From Barnesiella merdipullorum (GTDB taxonomy: Bacteria; Bacteroidota; Bacteroidia; Bacteroidales; Barnesiellaceae), in NCBI GenBank assembly GCA_019116365.1, contig DXBT01000023.1:1-64000 (forward strand): a DNA stretch of 64,000 nucleotides, written 5' to 3'. The notes under the pieces were generated by a model that saw only the letters and a list, made by a program, of their open reading frames with translations, was not told where the DNA came from and did not search any database. Positions 8,527-17,213 of this stretch are shown here, one piece after another. A program made the position numbers and the translations under genes. Position 1 is the stretch's first letter. Each line of letters starts with the position of its first letter.

Positions 8527-9495
8527 TCAGATATTCAGCTCCTGCCGGACGGTCTCGATAAACTCCCAGAATACCGAGGCAAAGGGTTCGATAATCGAGC
8601 GCTTGGGTTCACTGGCTGGAATGAGTGCACGCAAACCGCCTTTGAAGCAGCGGATATCGATGCGGGTTCCCATTTCAATGGGCTCACCGTCGAGGTGGAT
8701 GGCTCCGGGTTTCTCGCGTTTGATTACAAGAGACTCGGTAGTGAAGCTCTTGATATTGGCATCCTGGTCGATATGCTTGGTAAAGAGCAACAGAGCCAAA
8801 CCGGCGGTATCGAAGGGGGTAAAGGGCATGAGTACCGTGACGTCGATTTTGCCATCCTGCATGCTGGCATGGGGGGCAATGTAGGCGTTGTTGCCATATT
8901 GCGAGGCGTTGCCGCAGGCTATAAGGAAGGCTTTCTCGGTGACAGTACCGTCGGGCATCTCAATCTGGTAGGTCTCCGACTTGTATTTGAGGTATTCGGT
9001 GAGTGCCTTGGCTACATAGGCCAGTTTGCCCCGACGTTTCCCCTGGGCAAACTTGAGACTTACCAGGGCGTCGAATCCCACGCCGCAGGTACAGAAGAAG
9101 GGACGGCCGTTGGCCGTGCAGTAGTCGAGGTCGGCAATTACCCCGTCGTTGACAATCTCGAGGGCTTTGCGCACCTCCATCGAGATGCCCAGATGGCGGG
9201 CCAGGCCGTTACCCGAACCTACCGGTACAATGGCCAGCGAGGTGTGGGTGTTGATGAGTTCACGGGCTATTTCGTTGCAGGTTCCGTCGCCCCCGACCGA
9301 GAGCACAATATCAACACCGTCGGCAACGGCTTTGCGAGTCATCTCGGCGGCATGACCGGCATACTGTGTAAAACACGTCTCCACGCTGTATTTGGCGGGG
9401 TCTATCACCTCGTCGATCAAGGCGGGTATATCCTCTTTATCTTTGGTTCCCGAGATGGGATTTATGATGGCTAAGATTTTTTTCGGTGCAGGCAT
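8527..9495 (-). CDS. Diacylglycerol kinase-like lipid kinase (YegS/BmrU family)
   Basis: 322 residues. The catalytic domain starts with ILAIINPISGTKDK and contains the nucleotide-binding motif SVGGDGTCNEIA (GGDGT at 68-72) and VPVGSGNGLARHLG. The C-terminal beta-rich domain carries YGNNAYIAPHASMQDGKID and HLDGEP, both conserved in this family. It should phosphorylate a membrane lipid such as diacylglycerol from the cytosolic side; the exact lipid is unknown. The start is the ATG at 9495. A TAnnTTTG -7 box on the minus strand at 9614-9621 would give a leader of about 110 bases. Confidence 0.92.
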   Translation of the reverse strand: MPAPKKILAIINPISGTKDKEDIPALIDEVIDPAKYSVETCFTQYAGHAAEMTRKAVADGVDIVLSVGGDGTCNEIARELINTHTSLAIVPVGSGNGLARHLGISMEVRKALEIVNDGVIADLDYCTANGRPFFCTCGVGFDALVSLKFAQGKRRGKLAYVAKALTEYLKYKSETYQIEMPDGTVTEKAFLIACGNASQYGNNAYIAPHASMQDGKIDVTVLMPFTPFDTAGLALLLFTKHIDQDANIKSFTTESLVIKREKPGAIHLDGEPIEMGTRIDIRCFKGGLRALIPASEPKRSIIEPFASVFWEFIETVRQELNI

Positions 9496-9613
9496 AGCAT
9501 CTTTTTAATTTCGAAAAATCACCTGTAAATCATTCGTGTATAGCATCTTGCACAAAGGGCGATACTGCATGTATCAACCAGATCGGCTCGACACGCATTT
9601 ACAGCAACGAGGA

Positions 9614-9621
9614 CAAAGGTA
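9614..9621 (-). promoter_or_regulatory. Probable -7 box of lipid kinase gene
   Basis: TACCTTTG on the minus strand, matching TAnnTTTG; no clear TTTG at -33. It lies about 119 bases upstream of the ATG. Confidence 0.45.
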
Positions 9622-9696
9622 ATAAATATTCCCAATTTCACACACAACGGCAACAGCTTCTGCATTACAAGCCGTTAAATAGCGTTTCATCGAGAA

Positions 9697-9737
9697 CCTC
9701 TTTTACAAACGGCTGAGACACTCTTTTGTAAAAGAGG
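9697..9737. repeat. 13-base perfect inverted repeat
   Basis: CCTCTTTTACAAA (9697-9709) and its exact complement (9725-9737) with a 15-base spacer. It is not placed as a terminator for any gene I can see. Possibly a regulator binding site or the 3' hairpin of an unannotated transcript. Confidence 0.55.
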
Positions 9738-9782
9738 AGGCAATGGCCAAGTTCAGACAAAAAGAGGAAACCTCATTTTTCT

Positions 9783-9814
9783 TTTGCCCCAACGCTAACC
9801 TTTCGCTATCTTTG
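9783..9814 (+). promoter_or_regulatory. Promoter of DUF308 gene
   Basis: TTTG (9783-9786), 20-base spacer, TATCTTTG (9807-9814): full match to the Bacteroidetes housekeeping consensus. The predicted leader is about 125 bases. Confidence 0.7.
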
Positions 9815-9944
9815 TTTCACGAAGATAGGATGCGGTTCAGCATAGTCAAACTTCGAAAACTGTGTTTTCGGTTTTCCCCGGCTCTCACCTTTCGCTATCT
9901 TTTTTGTTTACATAAAGAAAACCGATTAATCCGTAACGAGTGAT

Positions 9945-10460
9945 ATGATTACTTTTCAAAAACCATTGATTCGCATCATCGCCTCCATCGTAATAGGCCT
10001 GTTGCTCCTGCTCTATCCCAACGCCGCCCTGCCCACGGTACTCCTGATCACAGGTATCCTCATAGGCGTGCCCAGTTTATATACCATCTTGTACTATCTG
10101 TTGAGTGGCGAACAAAAAGATACAACCCCGTTTCCTGTCATGTCGGGGGTCTTGCTACTGTTTGGATGCTCCCTCATTCTGGTGCCGAGCTGGTATATCG
10201 GGGTAACGATCTATGTACTGGGGGGTGCACTCATTCTGATAGGAATCTATCAGTTACTCTATCTGCTCACGCTCAAAAAGGCCATCAAACAAAAAGCGGG
10301 ATGGGTATCCTATCTGCTGCCTGTCATTATCCTGCTCATCGGTATAGAAATTTTGCTCAATCCTTTTTCGGCTACCGAGCGCATTATCGTAGCCACATTC
10401 GGTGCGGCCACACTGCTCTATGGCATCACCGACCTGTTGTTCTACATTCGTCTGAAATAA
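9945..10460 (+). CDS. DUF308/HdeD-like integral membrane protein
   Basis: 171 residues, nearly all hydrophobic, arranged as about six membrane spans in three hairpins (for example IIASIVIGLLLLLYP, VLLLFGCSLILVP, LPVIILLIGIEILL). This repeated two-span pattern is that of the DUF308 family, which includes HdeD. The molecular role is not established; some members are linked to acid stress. It stands alone, with a consensus promoter about 125 bases upstream, and converges on the TonB receptor gene 10 bases downstream. Confidence 0.8.
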   Translation: MITFQKPLIRIIASIVIGLLLLLYPNAALPTVLLITGILIGVPSLYTILYYLLSGEQKDTTPFPVMSGVLLLFGCSLILVPSWYIGVTIYVLGGALILIGIYQLLYLLTLKKAIKQKAGWVSYLLPVIILLIGIEILLNPFSATERIIVATFGAATLLYGITDLLFYIRLK

Positions 10461-10470
10461 CCGAGAGACG

Positions 10471-12885
10471 TCAGAAATCGATCGAAAGCCGCAGATTTAT
10501 CTGGCGACGAGTGAGATAGTTGGGCACGGCATACTGGGCATTGGTAATGTCGGTCACCCAATAGTAGGAGTTCACGTTGCTGATGTCGAAGAGGTTGAAG
10601 ACGTCGATGCCTATCCACACGCTTTTGAGATTGCGGAAGATTCCCTTTTGCAGGAGTTTGTCCTCACCTCCCACCAGGAGACGCGAGGCCCCGATATCGA
10701 TACGCTTGTAAGCCGGAGCTCTGAAGTAGCCCGCCTGCCGTCCCTTGCGGGGCGACCCTACCGGTAGTCCGTCGGCCAGGATGGCCCGCAGACTGAATTT
10801 GTATTTGGGGAACCGGGGTACATAATCCTGGAAGTAGAGGCCCACGCTGTACCGCTGGTCGGTAGGTCGGGGCAGTTTCACACCCCCAATCTCCTCCTGC
10901 GTTTTCATGAGCGAGAAGGTGAGCCACGAATCGACTCCCGGCACAAACTGTCCGAAGAGTTTCAGGTCGATACCGGCCGCATAGCCCTTGGCCTCGTTCT
11001 GCCCGCTATACCACACCCGCAGGTTGTCAATCTCGTAGGGAATGAGGTTGTCGAGCTTCTTGTAATAGAGTTCGGCCGTGAATTTGAACGGCCTATCCAA
11101 CGCCCGGAACGAGTAGTCGCCCCCAAGCACGATGTGAATCGAGCGTTGCGACTTGATATTGCGGTTGAGCTGCACCACATAATTGTTGGCCGCATCGCAC
11201 ACCGTGTCGCGCAACTCCTTGTAAAACGGAGCCTGGTAATAGAGTCCGCCGGCCAGACGGGTAGTTATCTGCTCGTTGGCGGCCGGGATAAAGGTAATCG
11301 AGGCCCGGGGGCTCACCAGGGTCTCCTTGTTGAATCCCCAATACGAGGCCCGCAAACCACCCGTGAAGATGAAGCGTCCCCACAAGGTACGCAGGCGATA
11401 GGTATCTTGCAGATAGGCCGAGAGGCGATGGCTCTCCATGTCCTGATGAGAAAAGAGGTTGTAGATCATCTCGACCGACTGGCCGGTATGCGGCAGCGAA
11501 TAGCCTGCCGAGTCGCGCATCTCCCACTCGCGCACCCGGTCGTAAATCTGCTCATACTGGTGGGTCAATCCCCACTTCAGCTCATTCTGTCCCAGCTTGG
11601 TAGCACCCTTGATCGAGGTGGCAATCACCGAGGCCTTGAGGCGGTTGCGAGCGTGCTCGTGGTAGGTGCCCACACCCAGCGCCCCCGTGTTCTCGGTACC
11701 CTCGCCATCGCCCGTGTCGGCCAGCTCGTCGAGCCAATACTGCCCCGAGATGTCGTAGGTCACCAGCTCGTTGGTGACAAAAGCCGAGGTCATCAGGGCC
11801 CACTGAGTATATTTGTCGGGGAAGAAGTTCAGCGACAGAGCCCCGAAATAGGTCTCGAACTTGTCGCGTTCCCCACCGTCGAAATAGACCTTGAACTGCT
11901 TGGCGTTGGTAGCCGTACCAAACGAAGTGTTGCGCTCGTGAGGAGTGAACTTGTAGTCGTTGATGGCAATGTTGCCCAGGAACGAAGCCTCCCACTTGGG
12001 AGCGAATTTATAGGTGAGGTAGGTTTGGTAATCGAAGAACGAGGGCTCATACTCGCCCTTGGTATCGAGCGAACTCAACAGGGTGGAGTTGGTCTTGTAG
12101 CGGATGCCGTGCAGCTGCGAGAACTTCTTGGTGCTCTGCCCTATCGAGGCGGTAGCTCCCAGGAAACTGGCCGACACCGACCCCTCGAAGGCTTCGGGAT
12201 GCTTGTAGATAATATCGAGCACCGACGACATCTTGTCGCCATACTCGGCCGAGAAACCGCCCGACGAAAAGCCTACGGCTCCCACCATATCGGGGTTGAT
12301 GATACTCAACCCCTCCTGCTGCCCCGACCGCACCGTGAGCGGTCGATAGACCTCTATACCGTTGATATAGACAATATTCTCGTCGAAGTTACCGCCCCGC
12401 ACCGAGTATTGCGAGCTCAACTCGTTGCTCGAGTTCACCCCGGCAAAGGTGGTAAGCATCGCCTCGATACTGCCGCCCGAAGCATCGGGCATCAGTCTGA
12501 GGTCTTTCGTGTCGATAGTCTGCAACGTGCTGGTCTGCCGACGGTGAGTGGCCACCACCACCTCGCTCAGCATCTTCGAATTTTTATTCAGCCGCACCGA
12601 CAGCGATACATCTTTCGTGAGGTTGAGCAGCTGGCGTTGCTCCTCGCGGTAACCCAGACACGAATAGATAACCACAATCGAGTCACTCGCAGGGACCGAC
12701 AACTGATACTCGCCCTTCAGGTCGGTCATCGTGCCCATGGTCGTACCCGCCACGCGCACCGTAGCCAGCTCGATGGGCTGATTGTCGCTGTCATACACCC
12801 GGCCCGTGAGTTTCACCCGGCCCTGCGCTGCCAGCTCGAGTACCGCACCTATCGCGATAAAAAGGAGTAATATCTTGTATTTCAT
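10471..12885 (-). CDS. TonB-dependent outer-membrane receptor
   Basis: 804 residues from the ATG at 12885; an in-frame GTG at 12900 is less likely because the ATG begins directly with a signal peptide (MKYKILLLFIAIGAV). A carboxypeptidase-regulatory-like domain follows (GRVYDSDNQPIELATVRVAG, about residues 25-105), then the plug (SQYSVRGGNFDENIVYINGIEVYRP) and a beta-barrel to the end (RRQINLRLSIDF). It has no STN domain and no SusD partner, so it is a stand-alone receptor, perhaps for a metal complex, vitamin or peptide; the ligand is unknown. Single-gene transcription unit, convergent with the DUF308 gene. Confidence 0.9.
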   Translation of the reverse strand: MKYKILLLFIAIGAVLELAAQGRVKLTGRVYDSDNQPIELATVRVAGTTMGTMTDLKGEYQLSVPASDSIVVIYSCLGYREEQRQLLNLTKDVSLSVRLNKNSKMLSEVVVATHRRQTSTLQTIDTKDLRLMPDASGGSIEAMLTTFAGVNSSNELSSQYSVRGGNFDENIVYINGIEVYRPLTVRSGQQEGLSIINPDMVGAVGFSSGGFSAEYGDKMSSVLDIIYKHPEAFEGSVSASFLGATASIGQSTKKFSQLHGIRYKTNSTLLSSLDTKGEYEPSFFDYQTYLTYKFAPKWEASFLGNIAINDYKFTPHERNTSFGTATNAKQFKVYFDGGERDKFETYFGALSLNFFPDKYTQWALMTSAFVTNELVTYDISGQYWLDELADTGDGEGTENTGALGVGTYHEHARNRLKASVIATSIKGATKLGQNELKWGLTHQYEQIYDRVREWEMRDSAGYSLPHTGQSVEMIYNLFSHQDMESHRLSAYLQDTYRLRTLWGRFIFTGGLRASYWGFNKETLVSPRASITFIPAANEQITTRLAGGLYYQAPFYKELRDTVCDAANNYVVQLNRNIKSQRSIHIVLGGDYSFRALDRPFKFTAELYYKKLDNLIPYEIDNLRVWYSGQNEAKGYAAGIDLKLFGQFVPGVDSWLTFSLMKTQEEIGGVKLPRPTDQRYSVGLYFQDYVPRFPKYKFSLRAILADGLPVGSPRKGRQAGYFRAPAYKRIDIGASRLLVGGEDKLLQKGIFRNLKSVWIGIDVFNLFDISNVNSYYWVTDITNAQYAVPNYLTRRQINLRLSIDF

Positions 12886-13021
12886 CGAGGTTCTATACAC
12901 ACCGTGCCCCGTTTGTCAAAGGCACATTTAATAAACGCAAAAAAGCGCCGTTCAGTATATCGCCCGCCGAAAAGTATCGAAAAAAGTTTTCTCAGATTCC
13001 CCCTGGACAAATTAGGTTTTG

Positions 13022-13029
13022 TATCTTTG
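13022..13029 (+). promoter_or_regulatory. Probable -7 box of nitroreductase operon
   Basis: TATCTTTG matches TAnnTTTG exactly; a TTTG at -33 is not present. The predicted leader before the ATG at 13137 is about 100 bases. Confidence 0.5.
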
Positions 13030-13136
13030 CTACTGGAAGAGACTCACACCTCGTGACCGATAATGACACGGCCAAAGCCAGTGAGAGGTACCATCCGTTT
13101 ATTCAGAGATACAAATACTTAAAACCATTAACCCTT

Positions 13137-13667
13137 ATGAATAATCTGCACGACCTGTTGATTCATCGCCGAAGTATTCGCAAATATACCGACCAGCCGC
13201 TGTCGCCCGACTCGGTGAAACTGATTCTCGAAGCGGGGCTGCTCGCCCCTTCGTCGAAACGCTGTACCCCGTGGGAGTTCATCGCCGTCGAAGATAAAGA
13301 GGTTCTCGCCCGTCTGGCAGCCTGCAAAACGTCCGGAGCCAAGCCTATCGAGGGTGCGGCACTGGCCATCGTCGTGACGGCCGACATGACCCTCACCGAT
13401 ACCTGGGTCGAAGATGCTTCGATTGCCGCCATACTCATGCAACTGCAAGCGGCCGATCTGGGTCTGGGTAGCTGCTGGATTCAGGTGCGCAACCGATTCG
13501 GGGCCGACGACGAACCGGCCGAAGATATCGTGCGCTCCATCCTGGGCATCCCCGAGACAATGGGCGTGCTCTGCATCCTCTCCATCGGCCACAAGGACGA
13601 GGAGCGCAAACCCTTTGACGAGGAGAAGATGATGTGGGAAAAGGTACACATAGGCAAATGGGAATGA
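13137..13667 (+). CDS. Nitroreductase-family FMN oxidoreductase
   Basis: 176 residues from the ATG at 13137; the frame is open from a GTG at 13053, but that extension is not family-like. The N-terminal LIHRRSIRKYTDQPLSPD is the classic FMN-binding start of nitroreductases. LLAPSSKRCTPWEFIAVED and DASIAAILMQLQAADLGLGSCW supply the rest of the flavin site and dimer interface. It reduces quinones, nitro compounds or similar acceptors with NAD(P)H in the cytosol; the substrate is not inferable. First gene of a tight operon: its stop overlaps the next start (TGATG). Confidence 0.92.
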   Translation: MNNLHDLLIHRRSIRKYTDQPLSPDSVKLILEAGLLAPSSKRCTPWEFIAVEDKEVLARLAACKTSGAKPIEGAALAIVVTADMTLTDTWVEDASIAAILMQLQAADLGLGSCWIQVRNRFGADDEPAEDIVRSILGIPETMGVLCILSIGHKDEERKPFDEEKMMWEKVHIGKWE

Positions 13668-14467
13668 TGAGCAACAACGATATGAAAATCATTCTCATCG
13701 GAGCCGGAAATCTGGCCACCCAACTGGCGCTGGCCTTGCAGAAAAAGGGGCTCACTCCCGCCTGGGTGTATAGCCGCACCGAAGAGTCGGCCCGGCAGTT
13801 GAGCGACCGGCTTCCTCACAGCCGTTACACGACCGACCTGGCCCAACTCCCTGCCGACGGCGACCTCTATATCTTTGCCGTGAAAGACTCGGTTCTGCCC
13901 GACCTGCTGGCCCGTATGCCGGCCAACACGGGACTGTGGGTCCACACGGCCGGTAGCGTCGATTGCGAAGTGTTCCGCCCTTACTCGACACGTTACGGCG
14001 TGTTCTATCCCATGCAGACTTTCAGCAAGGAGCGCGAGGTCGATTTCGACGATATCCCCTTCTTCATCGAGGCCAACAGCGAAGCCGACACCGAGCTGCT
14101 GCACCACCTGGCCTCCCGGCTTTCGGGCAAGGTCTATCGGGCCAACTCGGAGCAGCGCAAATATCTGCACCTGGCCGCCGTCTTTGCCTGCAACTTCACC
14201 AACCACCTCTATGTATTGTGCGACCGCATCCTCCAAGAGCACGGACTCCCCTTCGAAGCAATGCTGCCCCTCATCCGCGAAACAGCCGCCAAGGTAGCCG
14301 ACATGTCGCCCTTCGATGCCCAGACGGGCCCGGCCATCCGATACGACCAAAACATCATTGCCAAACAGGAGGCGCTGCTCGCCGACCCTACGCTGCGCGA
14401 GATTTACAGCCTCATGAGCCGCAGTATTCACGAAACTCATAACCCCGAAAAAAAACAAGAATCATGA
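13667..14467 (+). CDS. Rossmann-like/DUF2520 NAD(P)-binding protein
   Basis: 266 residues starting at 13667, one base inside the nitroreductase stop; an alternative ATG lies at 13682. It begins with a dinucleotide-binding fold (MKIILIGAGNLATQLALAL) related to F420-dependent NADP reductase and pyrroline-carboxylate reductase, and continues with the helical DUF2520 domain (EQRKYLHLAAVFACNFTNH). The enzymatic reaction is unknown. The gene overlaps kdsC by four bases (ATGA), so the two are translationally coupled. Confidence 0.85.
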   Translation: MSNNDMKIILIGAGNLATQLALALQKKGLTPAWVYSRTEESARQLSDRLPHSRYTTDLAQLPADGDLYIFAVKDSVLPDLLARMPANTGLWVHTAGSVDCEVFRPYSTRYGVFYPMQTFSKEREVDFDDIPFFIEANSEADTELLHHLASRLSGKVYRANSEQRKYLHLAAVFACNFTNHLYVLCDRILQEHGLPFEAMLPLIRETAAKVADMSPFDAQTGPAIRYDQNIIAKQEALLADPTLREIYSLMSRSIHETHNPEKKQES

Positions 14468-14988
14468 GCCGAACCGATTTCGACCTTACCCGAATAAAAG
14501 CCTTTGCTTTCGACGTGGACGGCGTGCTGTCGTCCGACTCCATTCCTCTGCACCCCTCGGGCGAGCCCATGCGGGTAATCAATATCAAAGACGGATATGC
14601 CTTGCAGCTGGCCGCCAAGCTGGGCTACCCCGTGGCCATCATCACTGGTGGCCGCACCGAGGCCGTACGCAAGCGCTTCGAGAGCCTGGGACTCTCGCAT
14701 GTCTATATGGGCGCAGCCGTGAAAATCAAGATATTCGAGCAGTGGCTCGCCGAGTGTGGCCTGCAAGCCGACGAGGTGATGTACATGGGCGACGATATCC
14801 CCGACTACGAGGTGATGCGAGTGGCCGGATTGCCCGCCTGTCCGGCCGATGCGGCTCCCGAAATCAAACAGATAGCCCGCTACATCTCGCCCATTTGCGG
14901 TGGCATGGGTTGCGGCCGCGACATCATCGAACAGGTGTTGCGCGCTCAAGGCAAATGGATGGCCGACAAGAAGGCGTTCGGCTGGTAA
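14464..14988 (+). CDS. kdsC: 3-deoxy-D-manno-octulosonate 8-phosphate phosphatase (HAD, KdsC type)
   Basis: 174 residues, the size of cap-less KdsC phosphatases, which act as tetramers. HAD motif I is AFAFDVDGVLSSD (Asp17 nucleophile, Asp19). Motif II is VAIITGGRTEAV, motif III a lysine in GAAVKIKIFEQW, and motif IV YMGDDIPDYEVM. It dephosphorylates KDO-8-P in lipopolysaccharide core synthesis. It overlaps the upstream DUF2520 gene by four bases and is followed by maf after 23 bases. Confidence 0.9.
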   Translation: MSRTDFDLTRIKAFAFDVDGVLSSDSIPLHPSGEPMRVINIKDGYALQLAAKLGYPVAIITGGRTEAVRKRFESLGLSHVYMGAAVKIKIFEQWLAECGLQADEVMYMGDDIPDYEVMRVAGLPACPADAAPEIKQIARYISPICGGMGCGRDIIEQVLRAQGKWMADKKAFGW

Positions 14989-15011
14989 CCAACTGACAAA
15001 AACGATTGACT

Positions 15012-15593
15012 ATGTTATCGAATCTGCAGAAATATGAAATCCTGCTGGCGAGCAATTCGCCCCGCCGCCGCGAGCTCCTGGCCGGGCTCGACATTGAATA
15101 CCGCGTGACGGCTCTGCCCGAGGTGGACGAGTCGTATCCCGCCACCCTGTCGGGCGAAGAGATTCCCCTCTACATCTCGCAAGAAAAGGCGGCCGCCTAT
15201 CGCAACCAAATGAAGGACAACACCCTACTCATCACGGCCGATACCATCGTGTGGCTCGACGGCCGAGTCTATGGCAAGCCTCACGACCTGGCCGATGCCA
15301 AAGCCATGCTGCGGGCTCTCTCGGGCAAAACGCACACAGTCATCACCGGGGTGACACTCACCTCGATGCAGAAACAAGTCTCCTTCGCCGTATCGACCGA
15401 GGTCGATTTCGCGCTCCTCTCCGACGACGAAATAGACTACTATGTCAATCGCTACCGCCCGCTCGACAAAGCCGGCGCCTACGGCGTGCAGGAGTGGATT
15501 GGCTACATCGGGGTAACCGGGCTGCACGGCAGCTACTACAATGTGATGGGGTTGCCTATCCAGCGGCTCTACACCGAATTGAAAAAATTCTAA
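15012..15593 (+). CDS. maf: Maf-family nucleoside triphosphate pyrophosphatase
   Basis: 193 residues from the ATG at 15012 (an in-frame TTG six bases upstream is less likely). Signature ILLASNSPRRRELLAGL, catalytic segment ADTIVWLDGRVYGKP, and VNRYRPLDKAGAYGVQEWIG. Maf proteins hydrolyse non-canonical or modified nucleotides (dTTP/UTP type) to monophosphates. Last gene of the nitroreductase-DUF2520-kdsC-maf run; REP-like hairpins begin a few bases after its stop. Confidence 0.92.
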   Translation: MLSNLQKYEILLASNSPRRRELLAGLDIEYRVTALPEVDESYPATLSGEEIPLYISQEKAAAYRNQMKDNTLLITADTIVWLDGRVYGKPHDLADAKAMLRALSGKTHTVITGVTLTSMQKQVSFAVSTEVDFALLSDDEIDYYVNRYRPLDKAGAYGVQEWIGYIGVTGLHGSYYNVMGLPIQRLYTELKKF

Positions 15594-15596
15594 AGT

Positions 15597-15666
15597 CCTG
15601 CCGCACCCGATGCGGCGCTTCTGTCATTCCGCGCCCCGACGCGGAATCCCAAAATACTCGGGCAGG
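15597..15666. repeat. REP-like multi-hairpin intergenic element
   Basis: Outer arms CCTGCC (15597-15602) and GGCAGG (15661-15666) enclose two hairpins: GCCGCA/TGCGGC around CCCGA (15600-15616) and ATTCCGCG/CGCGGAAT around CCCCGA (15626-15647). The loops resemble those of the elements at 15745, 22890 and 23008, so this appears to be one family of dispersed palindromes. Confidence 0.6.
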
Positions 15667-15693
15667 AATACCGGTAAGAGATACTCTCCTCAT

Positions 15694-15726
15694 CTAAAAA
15701 GAAAGGGTGCACGGTTCGTGCACCCT
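15694..15726 (-). terminator. Rho-independent terminator of transglutaminase-like gene
   Basis: Perfect 10-pair stem AGGGTGCACG/CGTGCACCCT (15704-15726) with a three-base loop, followed on the minus strand by TTTCTTTTT. Confidence 0.85.
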
Positions 15727-15744
15727 GTTCATATTCCCCAAGCT

Positions 15745-15772
15745 GGACCCCGCATCGAAGTGTGGGGTGACT
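15745..15772. repeat. REP-like hairpin
   Basis: GGACCCCGCA, six-base loop, then TGTGGGGTGAC; same core (CCCCGCA/TGCGGGG with one wobble) as the elements near 22890 and 23008. Confidence 0.55.
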
Positions 15773-15779
15773 CCCCTCG

Positions 15780-16976
15780 TCATTTATAGGGCGAGGCCCA
15801 GAACCACGCCTCGTTCGAGGTGCTGAGCGAATTGCCATAAGGTTCACCCACAGGCACGAGGGTGACGTATCGCGGCATCCGCTTCCCCTTGACATAGGTC
15901 TCGTTGTCGAAACCGCTAATATCGGAGCATTGCAGATAATAGAGGTTCTTGCTCATGTAGTAGTTCAGGTAGTAATCGGTCGTGCAAGCCATTTGATGAT
16001 TCCAGTTGGCATCCTCGTTTACCGTGACGAACTGCCCCGTTTTCAACCGTTCGCGCACCTCCGAGAGGCCGAGCAGATTACCCTTCTCGTCCATCACATA
16101 GGCACCCCAGGTGGGATCCATCCACAACCACTTGTTAAGGGTGCAGGAATAGACAGCGTTGATCACATGGCAATCGTTGATAAAACTCTTGGGCAGACAG
16201 GTGACATAGCGCGACTTGAAGCCAATGGCCAGGTAGCACTCGTTGAGCATCTGCGCCATCATGCGGCAGTTGACGCCCCGGTCTTCACGCTTGCAGATTT
16301 CGTAGATGGCAATGGCATTCTTCACGTCGGGATTGTATGACGACCCGTCGTGACGGATGGTGTTGTGCACCCACAACAGCAGATTCTTGATTTTCGAGAT
16401 CTCGTCACCCGCACCCGCAATGCTGTCGAGGTTGAAGTAGCGGCGCACCCGCACCAGGTTGCTGTCGTTGGGAGCCATATAGGTAAAGGCCGGCAGTGAG
16501 TCGGTAGAGGCAGTGTTGTCATAGCCGGGCGACTTGCGGAGTATGTAGTTGAAATCGCCCACCTCGCGCAACTGGGCCAGAAGCCGCTGAAAACGCTTGT
16601 CGCTGCGAATATTGTCCAGGTCGGTATCCTCCTGAACATGGGCATAGTCGTAGTAACCGTGCCGGATAGCCTGCTCGAAGGCATCGACAGCCGCCCGCTT
16701 GCACCCCCTGAGCGACTGGCAGCAGGCCAGGTTGTAATAGGAGTCGGATAAACACCACGAACACTGATCGATCACCGAGTCGGGCAACGACTTGCAACGG
16801 TCGAAAAACTGCCGATAGGTCTTCTCGACCAACGCATGATTCTTCCAACTCTTCTGTATCACCGGCACTACTTGGTTCTGGTAATAAACCTCCACGCTGT
16901 CGGTATTCCATTCACTCTCGGCGGCCCACCCTCCGAAACAGAAGGGCAAAAGCAACAACCACAAAAATCTTCTCAT
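15780..16976 (-). CDS. Secreted transglutaminase-like protein
   Basis: 398 residues with a cleavable signal peptide (FLWLLLLPFCFGGWAA). The middle part (about 75-140) looks like helical TPR repeats (ACCQSLRGCKRAAVDAFEQA). The C-terminal half is a transglutaminase/protease-like fold with a plausible triad: Cys237 in RGVNCRMM, His270 in NDCHVINAVY and Asp287 in LWMDPTWGAY. It is therefore probably an active thiol enzyme in the periplasm or outside the cell, acting on peptides or proteins; the substrate is unknown. Single gene with a strong terminator 54 bases after the stop. Confidence 0.8.
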   Translation of the reverse strand: MRRFLWLLLLPFCFGGWAAESEWNTDSVEVYYQNQVVPVIQKSWKNHALVEKTYRQFFDRCKSLPDSVIDQCSWCLSDSYYNLACCQSLRGCKRAAVDAFEQAIRHGYYDYAHVQEDTDLDNIRSDKRFQRLLAQLREVGDFNYILRKSPGYDNTASTDSLPAFTYMAPNDSNLVRVRRYFNLDSIAGAGDEISKIKNLLLWVHNTIRHDGSSYNPDVKNAIAIYEICKREDRGVNCRMMAQMLNECYLAIGFKSRYVTCLPKSFINDCHVINAVYSCTLNKWLWMDPTWGAYVMDEKGNLLGLSEVRERLKTGQFVTVNEDANWNHQMACTTDYYLNYYMSKNLYYLQCSDISGFDNETYVKGKRMPRYVTLVPVGEPYGNSLSTSNEAWFWASPYK

Positions 16977-17142
16977 AGTCTCGTATATTAATGTTTCGTA
17001 TATGGATGAGACGTAAATATACCCGTATTTGTTACAACTTCGCCTCGTTTTTTTTAGAAAAATATTGGTTTACCCTCCTGGTCTCCGCATCGGGGGCGGG
17101 GTAACACTCTGTATCATTCCCACAATACAGGGTAACATCACA

Positions 17143-17191
17143 ACAAAAGAGAGGTGCGCCACAGGTCTCTCCTCACGACACACCTCTCTAT
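17143..17191 (-). terminator. Rho-independent terminator of T9SS cargo gene
   Basis: On the minus strand AGAGAGGTGTG pairs with CGCACCTCTCT across a loop of about 20 bases, followed by TTTTG. It lies 23 bases beyond the stop at 17214. Confidence 0.7.
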
Positions 17192-17213
17192 CTCTTTTGC
17201 GTTCGCCCGGTCG

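Larger units (their letters stand above)
9496..9944. other. Intergenic region between lipid kinase and DUF308 gene
   Basis: About 450 bases without a credible protein. Contents: a minus-strand TACCTTTG box (9614-9621) for the lipid kinase; a 13-base perfect inverted repeat at 9697-9737; a two-box plus-strand promoter at 9783-9814; and a near duplicate of the latter's -7 surroundings at about 9886-9905. Confidence 0.6.

Noticed and set aside
11134..12870. Long plus-strand open frame of 578 codons
   Set aside because: It is the antisense of the TonB receptor gene. The composition (His/Arg/Gly-rich, no domain) and the strong homology-like motifs on the minus strand show that it is a shadow.
13053..13136. 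GTG-initiated N-terminal extension of the nitroreductase
   Set aside because: The extension is not like family N-termini; the ATG at 13137 starts two residues before the conserved helix.
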